Shown piece by piece: positions 1 through 12,700 of a DNA stretch of 64,000 nucleotides; position 1 is the stretch's first letter; every line of letters begins with the position of its first letter. The stretch comes from Motacilla alba alba (lineage: Eukaryota > Chordata > Aves > Passeriformes > Motacillidae): NCBI RefSeq assembly GCF_015832195.1, contig NC_052026.1:11891619-11955618 (forward strand). The letters are read 5' to 3'. The notes under the pieces are model-generated. The model made no database searches. It saw only the letters and a program-made list of their open reading frames with translations, and was not told the DNA's origin. A program made the translations under genes and the position numbers.

Positions 1-530
1 CAGTATTTTCCTTGCCAAAAATAAAGCACACTTGATTGTCTAGATACGAATTGAATCTTCTTGTCCTAACTTGATACATTTTCATTGACAAAACTTCTTA
101 AGTTTAATAAAAGTTACTATTCCATTTTGTAGTAGAAAAGCTAAAAGTTTTTAGTATTTCTAGAATCTAGGTGCATCTTAGTAAAATTGGTAATTGGTAA
201 TTAAAAACATTACCAGAAACAGACCTATAGCATAGCTTTGATGTAGAAATTCTGTAGATAGAAAAATTCTCTTTGAGATTCGTGTCTTTGAGAGATTCAA
301 AAATAATAATGATATTTTGATATTCATTCACTCCAGTAATTGTTGCCAGTCCTCGTGTTTGGCAACTGATACCTGTACTCAGTTTTCTGCGTGCTGAAGG
401 GTTTGAAGAAGTTTGTAATGGAATACTACTGACTCTTTGCTCTTTGGACTGGTTGTGTGTTTGTAGTGTGCACCCACAGGTGCAGTGGGAGCCACCTAAC
501 CTGTTGCTATTCCGTGTGCCCCTCCCTCAG
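1..530 (+). other. NFATC3: NFATC3 intron (3' end)
   Basis: AT-rich intron ending in the acceptor CCCTCCCTCAG at 520-530. No exon or repeat recognised in it. Confidence 0.8.
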
Positions 531-730
531 CTGCTGGGCTACAGCGAGAAGCCGGTGAACCTGCAGATGTTCATTGGCACGGCCGACGATCGCTACCTGC
601 GGCCCCACGCCTTCTACCAGGTGCACCGCATCACCGGCAAGACCGTGGCCACTGCCAGCCAGGAGATCATCATTGCCAGCACCAAAGTGCTGGAAATTCC
701 ACTTCTTCCCGAAAATAATATGTCAGCCAG
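531..730 (+). CDS. NFATC3: NFATC3 coding exon: end of RHD-N DNA-binding domain
   Basis: The exon opens in phase 0 with [14 protein letters not shown] and ends ...PENNMSA plus two bases (AG) that complete a serine codon in the next exon. It encodes 66 residues of the Rel-homology N-terminal domain, including [19 protein letters not shown], a segment strongly conserved in NFAT proteins and near the DNA-contacting surface. The acceptor is CCCTCAG and the donor is CAG|GTACAT. It is GC-rich at third positions compared with its introns, which fits a conserved coding exon. Confidence 0.96.
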
Positions 731-3700
731 GTACATCACAGCATGAGTTAGCCATTTGGTTTCTACGTGTAGGTTTTATTTTCTTTGTTTGTGCAAAGGT
801 GAAAGAAAAGTCCTGTAAAATTGGCGTATTTTCCACAAATCTGAGTCATGATGAAGAGACACATCTCTTAAAGCAAACCAATGTGAGAACAGTCAGAAGT
901 AAGGGAGCAGAGAGGCAGGGAAGCTCTTGTACAAATGTGTTATATGACTGAAGTTGTGTGTCTCATATGAATAATTGACCACTGTGTTGAATAGCAGCTG
1001 GGATTTGATGGGTACACTTTGTTGTTCTCTAGTTCTTCCTAAGCTAGAACTAAATAGTGGTCTCTTGCTCCTTGTAAATGACATTTACTATGTTAAATAA
1101 CTCACTTTGGAGGTTAAACAATATGCAATAACAAATAATCTTTTAAAGGTTCAAAAAAGCAGCAGCTGGACATTTACAAGACAAAATGTTTCACCAGTAC
1201 TTGCTGCTGTTTCCACACTAAGCGTTCTTTCAATCGTAGACATTTAAAATAACCCTTAAAATACCATAATGTGGGGAAAAATAGAACGGCTTCATTCTTT
1301 AACAGAAGAAAGGCTTACAGAGTGAACTTAGGCAGTAGTTTGACTGATTTTCTTCCATTTCTCTTGTGATCCATCTGTCCATCCTCTCCTGTCTCCAGTA
1401 TCGATTGTGCTGGTATTTTGAAACTGCGCAATTCAGACATAGAGCTCCGGAAAGGAGAGACAGATATTGGGAGAAAGAACACCAGAGTGCGCCTCGTGTT
1501 CCGCGTTCACATCCCACAGCCCAGTGGAAAAGTCTTATCTCTGCAGACTGCTTCCATACCTGTTGAATGCTGTAAGATTGCTCTAACTATACATCTTTTC
1601 TACTCATGGTTTCTGCATGTGTCAGGAGTAGTGTCGTTCTGACAGTATTTATTGCCAGAATTATATATAGCAATTGTGTAAAAAGCATTGTGTAAAGCAC
1701 TCAATTACCAAAAGGTAATGTATCTTTAAATAAAGATGGTACTTGCCCAGTGACAGCCTGGAGGTTTAGAGGAAAAACAAGGGTTTGGGCTTTAGCCTCA
1801 GTGCAGTCACACAGCAGCCTCAGTAATGCCTGTGTATGAGCAGAGGCAGCTGCTACATCTCGGTGAAAATACTCATTCTAAAGCTGATACCGTTTAATTG
1901 ATAAGAGTCTGTACCATGACTTTCCCTATACAGTAATCTCTAGTGACCAGCTAAACTTTTGGAGGGTTGATTTGTTAAATACTGGCACTAAGGAATCAAG
2001 GAATGATTAATCTGAATTTCCCCTAGAATTCATTTTGTCTAGAAACTTCTAAAGAAATTTTTAATCCAGTACTCCTAAACTAAAAATTGAATTAGCTGTA
2101 ACAGTAGAGACTGTTGGCATTCATATCTTCTTGGTGTTTCTTTTCTGTAATTACATAATTTCAAAATAATTTTAAAAGCAAAAATAAATCATAGACAAAT
2201 ATGATTTGTGTATGTAAACAGATGGTCATTTTAGTTTCGTCCCTGATTCTTCAAGTTAGAATCATAAAATAAATGTCATGATGATTAAAATTGTGAATAA
2301 TAATTATTCCCTTAATATTTCTAAAGCTCAGCGATCTGCGCAAGAACTTCCTCAGATTGAGAAGTACAGCATCAACAGCTGCTCAGTAAATGGAGGCCAT
2401 GAAATGGTGGTGACAGGATCCAATTTCCTTCCAGAATCCAAAATTATATTTTTTGAAAAAGGACAAGGTAAATACTGTCTTGCTGGGTTTTTTTCAAACC
2501 AAGCTCAGTACCTGAGCTTGATTTTAAGAAATAAGGATGTTTTAATAGGAGAAAAAAAAGTCCTGAGTAGTAATTGGAAAGTTCATTTGGGCACTGATCT
2601 GTGTGCTGGTTGGCAGTTATTAACGAAGTAGTCCTGGTTCAGGAAGACAATTAGAGGGTAACTAACTTGGAATGTATGTATTTGAAAGATGCTGCTAACA
2701 GATCATACCATGTATTTGCTCCTTCTTATAAAAAAAATGAAAAAGTGAAAATGAGATCTAATTGAAATCTAGTATTTGGCATTGATGCCATGTTACATCT
2801 GATTTTATCAATGCATAGGAACTGACTCCTTAGCTAATGAAATAAATGCTGGCTACAAAACAATAAAACATAAAATCTGAACAGCTTAAATTATCATTTT
2901 GGTGACTTAAGTGTCTGGTTTGAACTTTTGGGAAAGCAGTAGCAAAAGAAATTATTAAAAACAAAAATTTGCAAACCGAGTCCAATTCTTCTACATCTTA
3001 TTATTTCCATACATATGGTAATAAGAGTGGTGTTGTTTTCATTACCAAATACAAAATGTTGTGCAATCATGTGTTCTGCCACACAAGCCGAACACCTCTG
3101 GAAGAGGCAGAGCTGCTGCTGTGGCTCCCTGGTTAACTGTAACCGCGCCCAGGGCAGAGGGAGCCCAGTGCTGGGCGCAGGGGCTGGGTGGTGCCAGCTC
3201 AGGGCACAGGGAGGCTGCCAGGTGATTGCCCCTCTCGGCACGGGCACCTTGCCCAGCATTCCACCCGCGGGGTCTGTGGGTTCAGGGCGGGGAGCCGCGG
3301 GCACCGTGACCCTGGGGCCGGGCAGGGAGCGGTGGCCTGGGTTATCTCAGCTGCTGACTCAGCCTCCAAGTCATCAGCAGTTCGTTTGAATAAGCACAAG
3401 CGGCAGCAGCAGTTGAAGCGCCCTTCAGAAAGGTTTCGGGACACGAGGGGAGAGCCCTTCTGTGCACTGCCCGTGCTCAGAGCCTGCTCTGCAGCTCAGC
3501 TGTGCCGGGCCAGCACGCTGGGGTGCAGTGCACAGTGCTGCACAGCAGGCAGTGCAGTGGCTGCACTCCTGAAACTCCTAAAGCATCTCTGTGCTTTGTT
3601 TACAGTGCGTGTGTGTCAGTTTAACAGCCTCTTCATGACTCAAAATAAATCCTGTTTTATATTAAGTATTTAAATATTTTAAAGATGAATTTTTAAAGTG

Positions 3701-6700
3701 TTAAGAAAATGCTTTTTGCTTGAATTATTTGTAAATTTTTCTCAACAGATGGACGACCTCAGTGGGAGGTAGAAGGGAAAATAATTAGGGAAAAGTGTCA
3801 AGGGGTGAGAAACAATTTTTCTTACTTTAGAAAGTTTGGTTTTTTTAAATGTGTAAATTGATATTTTCATTGTTGTTCTGAAATTTAGACTGCATTTATT
3901 AAAGTAAGTTGCTCACTGACCAATTCAGACAGACAATTGGAGACTTCTAAATTGTCTTAACACTATAAAGTAGCCATTAAGAAGGTGCTTTGAAGGAAAT
4001 GGAAATAGCGTGCTTGTTGTGAAAGCAATGAGAAAAGAACTTGAAAATTAAAAAGCGGAAACTTAAGATAATTTTGCTAAAATGACAAATTACTTCCACT
4101 GCATTAAAAAATTTTTTTAAAAGCTTAATGATCCAAAATGCAGGGTTTTTTTACTGCTAGAAGGTTTTTTTGTTCTCTGGCTGATAAGCAAAGCATCCTT
4201 TAGATGATATGTCTGTTTAATTAAAGCATTATCTTCAGAGCACTTGTGTTTAAAAGAAAATAAATTTGTCTAAATAAAAGTTTGCCTGTAGTACTGTTTT
4301 ACTATGTAATGTGCATGAACTTGAAGTTTGCCAATTTCAAAATACTAGGATGCTTTAGTTTTACCATAAGTGTTTCTGTTTTTCTGTAATTAATAGTTTC
4401 ATTTGAATTTAATGTGTAAAACCTCTTTATTTCAACTTTCCTATAGGCAAACATCGTACTTGAAGTTCCTCCATACCACAACAAAGCCATCACAGCCGCA
4501 GTTCAGGTGCAGTTTTATCTCTGCAATGGCAAGAGGAAAAAAAGCCAATCTCAACGTTTTACTTACACACCAGGTATCAAATGAAAAATACAAAAGTGGC
4601 ATTTTATTTTGTTTTTTAAAGTGGACATACAAAAATACTCCAGACAGTTTTGTTCCTTTGATAGGAACATAGGATTAGCTTTGAACTGTTTGTAAAACAG
4701 TTACTAAAGCTTGTCTAATTAAAAAGCTGAAATATAGAGTATTAAGCTCCAGTACTGTGACCACAGCTAGTTATTTCTTCATTACACTTTCTACACAATA
4801 ATTTTTGCATTCTACTTTTCTTCGAGAGTAATGATGAAGCTGCTCTCAGAAGCTGCTCTTGAAATAACAGTCGTGATGACACAATGGATAGTGAGATCAT
4901 AGAAGAACAAATTTGTGCTTTATTTTCTACTCTCAAATGTTAAAAAAGAAAAAAGAACCAAGACAGGTTTAGATACAAGGAAGGTCAAATTCTTTTTTCC
5001 CCCACTCTGGATACATTGCAGTTTACTGAGACAAATCAGCTTGTAACTTAGCCAGAAGTAAAACCAGGGCATGTTAACTGCAGATGTAGTAAAACATCCT
5101 ATTCCTTCCCACTTGGGGTGCGGGAGAGCTTGCACCAGATGTGCAGTGCCTGCTCCTTTCCTGCCTCTTGCTTTATTTCAGCTGTGTGCCCATTTGGAGC
5201 AGTCAGGATTCCCAGTGACGGTGGGGACCCTTTGGTGCTGCTTGGAGCACCTGAAGTCAGATATCTGAAGGAGTCTTTAAAGTCAGATACAGATATTAAT
5301 ATAAACTTCTTAAAACTTCTGTATGTGCTGACAAAGCCAACTGCCATTAGTTAACACAATTTAAAATAAGCTGTGCTCACTTGTTGTGCTCTAAAATTAC
5401 CTACTTTTTAAATTTAGGCAGTGTTACTGAGGTGTCTGGTATGCCAAGTACACATTAACTGTGTTATCAGATTTCTGTGGTATTTGTCAACTGTTTTTCA
5501 AGAATATCAGCTCCTAAGATAGTTACACATCTATATTTTTGTTTGAAATATCTCTATTTAAATTATTTAAATGATGGAACGAAATAATGTCACTTACTAC
5601 TTAAATAAGAAGCAAGCTGAATTGTGACTGCAGCTGTTATTACACAAGCACTTTAAACACTCTATATGTATTACAGTTCATTTGACTGTAATATTTAGTT
5701 AACTGTATTTTATAAAGTAGTGAATGAGAATTTAAGTGTTAGCATTTTTCTACTGGTACTTAAGATCAGTATCTCATTGTAAGCCTACCAGTAGTTTAAA
5801 AAAAATAAACCTGTAATAAACCTGTAACTGAAAGTGTGTCAGTTTGTAGCTCTTCTAAGAACAGTTGCTGCCATCACTGAAACTGGGGGATGTGCTTAGA
5901 GCTGCTGTAATTAAGACGTGGTGCACTACTCAAGCTCAAAACTCAGCTGTCCTTGTGATCAGAGGCTAAGGAAGGCCTGGAGCCTGCTAAAAATTGCCTT
6001 CACCATTTCCTAGTGCGTGATACTGAGCTCACATCTGCCCATTTTCAGTGGAGCCCAGCAGCAGCTCCCCTCCTCTGGTGACAAGAACGTCCTTTAGATG
6101 AACTGGACTTTCTCTGGCTGGGTTGCAGATGTCTTTAAAATCATCCATTGCATAGGAAGGTGCGCTGGAAGGGGAGATGCTTGCCTTTGAATACCTGCTG
6201 GGAGAGTAGTTCTGGCTTTGCGGGGTTGATGTAGCAGGCATAGAAACAAAGAAGGTGAAAGCAGAGCAGAAGAAGGGAAGCAATGACACAGTGCTATTGT
6301 GGCTGTTAAACAGCAGCTGGTGTGTATTTGTCACGGGGTACAGATGGGCTGGAATTGTAAAACTGTTTTACTTTTTCTAGTTATAATGAAGCAAGAGCAC
6401 AGAGATGAGGTGGATTTGTCTGCCGTTCCATCCTTGGCCCTGCCGCACGCGGGCAGCGTCCAGGGCCTGCACTCAATGCGAGCCCAGCTGCCCTCCCCGG
6501 AGCAAGGGCACCCCCATGACAATTTGCTGTCTACGTCACCCAGGAGCCTCGTGTGTCCCGTTCAGCCACCCTACGCGGCCATGGTGACCTCGGCGGTGCC
6601 ACACCTGCCGCACATGCAGGGCAGAAACCTCAGTCCGAGCGAAGAGTGTCATGTTTTGCCTCCTGCCATGGTTCAGTCTTTTCAGGTAACATCAGCACCT

Positions 6701-9700
6701 CCCGTGAGGCCTTCTTACCAGCCTATGCAGCCCAGCGACGTGTACAACGGACAGCCCGGTCTTCCCATGAACTCTGCCTCCAGCCAAGGATTTGATGCGA
6801 TTTCATTTCCGCAGGACACGGCCGTACCTCATTTGATAAATCTCAGCTGCCAAGCTCTACCGCCGGTGCAGTTCCATTCTTCAAACCCAGCTTCCGTGTC
6901 AGGGTCGAGTCCAGCAGGACACGCCCTGGCACATGCAGCTCATTCGGGACAGTCATCTGCTCACCTGCCGTCGATGGGATACCACTGCCCGGGCGCCGGG
7001 CAGGGCTCCGTCCCCCCCGCGATGAGCCGCTCCCTCGGCCAGGCCTCTCCGCAGCTGCAGCAGGTCCCGTACCACTCTCCGAACCCAGCGGCCGCTTCTT
7101 CCCCGTCCCCGACAGCTTCCCACCCGCTGGGCCACTCGCCGCTGTCCGGCCCCTCTTCCCCCCAGCTCCAGCCTCTGCCTTACCAATCTCCGAGCTCAGG
7201 ACCCGCCCCGTCGCCGCCGCCCGGGAGCCGCTCGGGGCAGCACTCGCCGCAGGCCGCCAGCCCCGTGCTGGGAGCCCTGGGCACGGTGTCACCCCTGGGG
7301 CCCCACCCCGTGTGTGACTCATCTCCCTTTGTACCCGAGGGGGCAGCTGTTCACATCAAACCAGAGCCTGAAGACCGGGAGTTGAATTTTCAAACCATAG
7401 GATTACAAGACATCACGCTAGATGATGGTAAGTAGATAGGATATTGCAATACTGGGGTTATAATGGGCATTAAGGTACCTAGTGGGTGTGGGAGGGTTGT
7501 TCTGTTTAGAACACACTGCTCTTCACAGAAGGAAATTTATATCATCAGTCATAGAGTCATATTTTTGTGTCCAAAGCAACAACTTGTCTAAAGCTAATTA
7601 TAGCGGCTGTTAATTTGTAGTTACACACTTCGAGCATTTTAGTCTGATTTGCCCACAGATTTTGGTTTTGTTGTAAAACAAGTCTTGAGGATCAAATCTT
7701 ACACGTTGACACCTTGTATTCAAAAAAGTAATTTGAAGTCTTTTCCGATTGTGTCACTGATACGTTTCAGTGAAACTCATAATATGATATCTAAGTTGCA
7801 TAGATAGATGGAGTTTGGAGTCTTGTTTCTTGGAGTTGTCCCAGTTTTGAAGGGCAGGCTGGTGTTTTGATAATCTATCACATGCATTTTGGCACTGTCT
7901 TGGTCTCCTCACAGACATTCTGTAGATACTGTCATCATTCAGCACCTCTGCTCACAGTGGCTGTTTGCTTTCTCCACTCTGACTACCTTTTTGAGAAGTT
8001 CACTGGTTTAACATAAACAGAACAAGGACATTATAATGCTAAAGGCCAGACTATAAAAGGACTGTATTGTAAATATTTGGACAATTTTTAAAATTTAGTT
8101 ATTAATTAAATAATTATTTATAATATTTTCCAACCAAGTAAAAAAAGAAAAATATCAGATCCTAAACATCAGACTATTTGAGTTGTAGATGCAAAGCAAT
8201 TTAAAGAATATGTCATACTAATAAAGGCTGGAAAAGCAGAAGGCCTGGCCTTAAAAGTTGTGTAAAATGTGTTTGGTTTTGATGAAGGGAATCATGCCAG
8301 TGTCTCTTTTCTAAAGTAGCCATAAATGTTGTGGTTTGGGGTTTTTTAACCATCCCTGGTAATTACTTAATTGCATCAGCATTGGAATAAAGACTTAAGT
8401 GTAGGCCATCTGTTAAGTATCTGTGTCAGTCCCAGCTCCCTGCATAAATGAAGCTTTGCTGTTGTTACCTCCAGACAGTAGTAATAAAATTTAATAAGAA
8501 AATGCCTTTAAGGACATGGCATAGTAGGAAGAAAACGAGAGAAACCAGTCTAGTTGAGCTTTCAGTTCAATAGCCACCTTAATTAAACAAAGCTCCCTTT
8601 TTAGAAACACTGTTTATCAATCAACTTAAGTTTATTTAGAAAGGAAGGAAGAGACTGATTCTGTCAAGCACTTGCTGAGGGGAGAAAAGCAAGGCTTTAT
8701 GAAACAGCATGCAGCAAAAAATAGCATTTTATACTCCTGGATAGAGGAATGAGAGGGAAATCTAATGTTTCAAGAAGTGCCAGGTTAGAACCTACCTTTT
8801 TCTCATCCTGCTTCTCTCCACACTCACAAAAAAAAAAGTAGAAACAAATAAAATTAACTGAATGCTGTGGTTAGACTCTTCACAAAGTAAGCAGAAGTGT
8901 TTAGCACTTATGAACATCTTAGCAGTTTGTTTATAATTGTTCAGAAATTAAAATGGATGCACAGTATATTTGTTACTGTTTGGATGTCACAAATATTTGT
9001 TGCTTTTTGATACTATTTCCTTTGCTTAGTGCTGAAAGCACTGCCTTGTTCTGTGCTGGCACAGCCGTGGAATCACGGGAGGAGCTGTTGGAGCCCCACT
9101 GAAAGCGTGGCCTCTTGCTGGTGGTTTAGAGTACAATGAACATGGGAGTCAAATGGCCACTGCTTAATTAACTTATTTTTTTAAATGATTGTTGTAGAAA
9201 ATTAAAGAAGTTCTGCTAACTGCTGATGAAACATACTTCATGTATGGAAAATTGACCATGGATTTAAATGCTGAACTTACCCTTGGCAGCAGCGCTGGGT
9301 TTGTGAGCAGTGCCTTTCCCTTCCACGTTGCCGCCATGCGATGATTTCCTGGGCGTTGGGTTTGGGGCTTGTTTGCATTTCCCATCTGCAAATGCAGATC
9401 AGATGTTGAGCATGAAACCTGCTGTTCCAAAAGTCTGGAAGGGCACAGTGACAAGAAGCAAAGCTGCTCAGTTCTCTCAATGTGAGTGAATACTTCCTCT
9501 GCTTAATCAGCTTTAAGGGAAAAAAAACCCCATGTTTAGACAAGAACACTTTTTTCAATAATTTATCTGACATATTACTTTGGTTTAAAAAACAATTCTA
9601 AAATTTCTTTTTCTTGTATAATTGAATTTTAGTTTCTGTACAAATAGTGCTAAGCACAAATAGCAAATAGGCTATTCTGCAATAATGTTATAACAATTAA

Positions 9701-12700
9701 AGAAAAAAATCCAAACATAATTACATACATAAAATGAGTGTTGATACAGTATGTTCTCCCAACTAATACATCAAACCTGAAGGCTCTACTTAGTTGGAAA
9801 ATAGGTTTTTGAAGGTTACCAATTAAGGCAAATAAACCTCTCAAAATAAAACACTAAGGCAAAGCCAGTTGAAAATTCTTTAAATCATGTCTGGATTACC
9901 AGCCTTAAATATTTAAATCACTATTCTTAAAATAAACAAAAAACTCTGAGAGCATAAATTATCTTCTTTCTTTTAAGTAATGTATACTGTTTCAAAATTA
10001 AAATAGTATCTATTTCTTTGCCAAGAAAATAAAATATTTCAAGAAATATTTTACAAAATTTCAGTGTAGTATGGAAGTGCTACCACATGATAAAGTAAAT
10101 CACAGAATTACTGTGTAGCTTGACAGAATTGGATTTTAAATTCTTAAAAACAAAATCCCAATTAAAAAACCACAAAACTGTGAAATCCCCGCCCCACCTC
10201 CAGATGTGGCTGTGTGGATATTAGTTACATAAATTCATTTAACTTAGACCCCTAGAAATTACTCTTACTGCCTCTTCAGCCAACATTCAGGTGTTTTCCT
10301 AAAAACACACCAGAACCCCTTCCCAATCACTGCATAATACAGAACTACAAAGCTACTTCATCCATCATCAAGAGCATCTGGCTTAGTCTTGATCCAGCAT
10401 CTCCTGGAAAGTGTAACACATTTGCAGCTTCCCTGCGAAGTCCAAGGCATTTGCCAGTGAGCAGGTGGAGAATCTTTTGAAATGCTGTTGTACACCTTTG
10501 CCCCTTACCTGGCTCTGTTCACGCTGTGGTTGAACACAGGTTACACAATGCAAGGGCAGATCTGCCCATGTGTCTGACAAAGGATTTTCCTTTCATTCCT
10601 TTCCTTCCTGCCTCTTTCCTTTTTCCCCCCATACTGAACTTTGTGTGACTCTTCATTGTCTTGTTTTTCAGGAGGACCTTGTTGATATCCTTAGACTTTT
10701 CTAATCTCCACCTTGAATTTGCTCTTTTGTTTTGTTTCCCCTCTTCCTATCCTTGCATCCTACAGGGAACACCTCCAAATTCACTTGCAACAAGGGCTCA
10801 AAATGCATGAGGTCACATAGATAAAAAATTCAAATTACATTATAAAAAACACTTGAAACATAACACAATTTCAAAGTAGTATTGTATGCTGATTCTTCAA
10901 AAGTATTCTGAAAAAGTTCTCTTTTCTGTTTAGGTTTTGCAGTTGTCAGGCTGCAGAAGCTCAGAAACTTTTGGGCTGGAACTAAGTAAAAGCAGCTTCA
11001 TGCACTTTTATTTGTCCCCTCTACATTTTCTATCCCTCAGTGTGTTGGACCTTTTTTCCCTTAGCATCTCTCAGCAAGTCAGCCCTCTGGCCAACACCTC
11101 AGGTTAACATTTCCCTGGACAGACAGTGGAGTGTTTAGGGCTGCAAACAGATATAAACAAGGCAGCTGAAGTGACAGGAAACAGGCAGCTGGTCATTTCT
11201 GGCCTTTCCCATATCCCTCATCTATACTGGGCTCTGCTGCACACACATCTAATAAAGTTTCTTCCCCACTTGATAGAAAAGCTACTCCAAGTTAGACTCA
11301 GTCTGGTTATATGATGAGGCCTAATTAATCCACCCCCTCTGTTTTTAAAAAGTGCTCCTAATGCAGTGGTTTACCTATTCCCACTGTCACGTTTTAGGTT
11401 TAAAATTGTTCCAATACTGTTGATTTCAAATTTAATCTTTTGTGATTTGCAGTTTAGGAGGGAGTTTACCTTGGATTTCATGGCTTTCTACAGTGATGAG
11501 ATTTCTAACATATACACCTGTATTTAACCATTTTTAAGGTATTGTTTGGCTGTATTCAGCAAATCAGGATGACCTTCTACTAATCCTCTTACGTTTTGTT
11601 ACTCATTGCATCTCCATTACATAAAGCTGGAGATTAGAAAATCCAGTATGTGCAGTTACTATAAATCATAACCAGAAATCCCCTAAGCACTTTGTGTATA
11701 TAAAGCAATAAGGCTGCTTTGTCAGACACATTCCATTTAGAACTCTAAGCTGTTAGCATTCATTCATTTTAATAGTTCTGTGGTAACTCTCTAGTTTATA
11801 AACTCTCTTGCTGAGAAGCTCAGATTATTCTGATCTTGGCTAGAAGACTTGTACATCTTTGCAGGCAGCTTTTTAACTGTAGCTTCAGCTTAATTTCTGG
11901 AGAATCAAAGTGGTGAGTAATAAGCAAGTATTGCAGAAGAACTATACTTTGTATTTCTGTCTATATTTAAAACTTATTCATTAACAGATCAGTGTTAATT
12001 AAGGCAGCATCCTGCCATTGGAGATCTGCAGAAGCACAGAAAGTACTGAATGCTGGAGTCTGGTGTAGTGTGGAGGAGAGCAGCTCAGACTTGAGATGTA
12101 CATCTCAAATCCAAGATGTGTTTATCGTCTCCTGAGTACAGAGGGAAATGTTGCACCTTGCAGTGTGCCCAGCAAGGCCAAGGACTCAAACTGACCCTGT
12201 GCCTGGAACTGTCAGAGCAATCCTGCACTAAGAGGCATTCTGAAAACTCTACCAGTATAGAGTGTTTAGTAAAGTTGTGTTCAAACTCCTCCTTTCTTAG
12301 CATTCTGATTATTAAATCTGTATTATCAAGGAGTATGAGACAGCAGTAAAAAGCAGTCCTGCAGGGAGATGTTGAGGTGATAAGGCAGAACCTGAAATGT
12401 ATTGAAAGAGAATGGAAATCTACTTTGAGAAATGTGTGTTATGAACAAAATGAAGATCCAGACTGAGCAGTAGTCTAAAAGCTGAAGGGTGGAGCAGTGA
12501 GCAGAGGTAAAATATTTTGCATCAGGGGTTGTCAGCAGTTAAAGAGTGCTTTGACCGTATCTTCTAAGGGATTCACTCACTGTGTCCATAAAATCTGTCA
12601 GTGGGGCATCCCAAGAAGACCAGTTAGAGATTCCTAGTGTGTAAAAATGTCAGCTAAATCCTCAGGTGTCTATGGCCAGCTGTCCCTGGGAGAGCCACAG

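Noticed and set aside
3188..3673. A 161-codon + strand open frame in the NFATC3 intron
   Set aside because: It coincides with a GC-rich patch and is not in any splice-compatible phase with the neighbouring IPT exons. The known protein needs no exon here.
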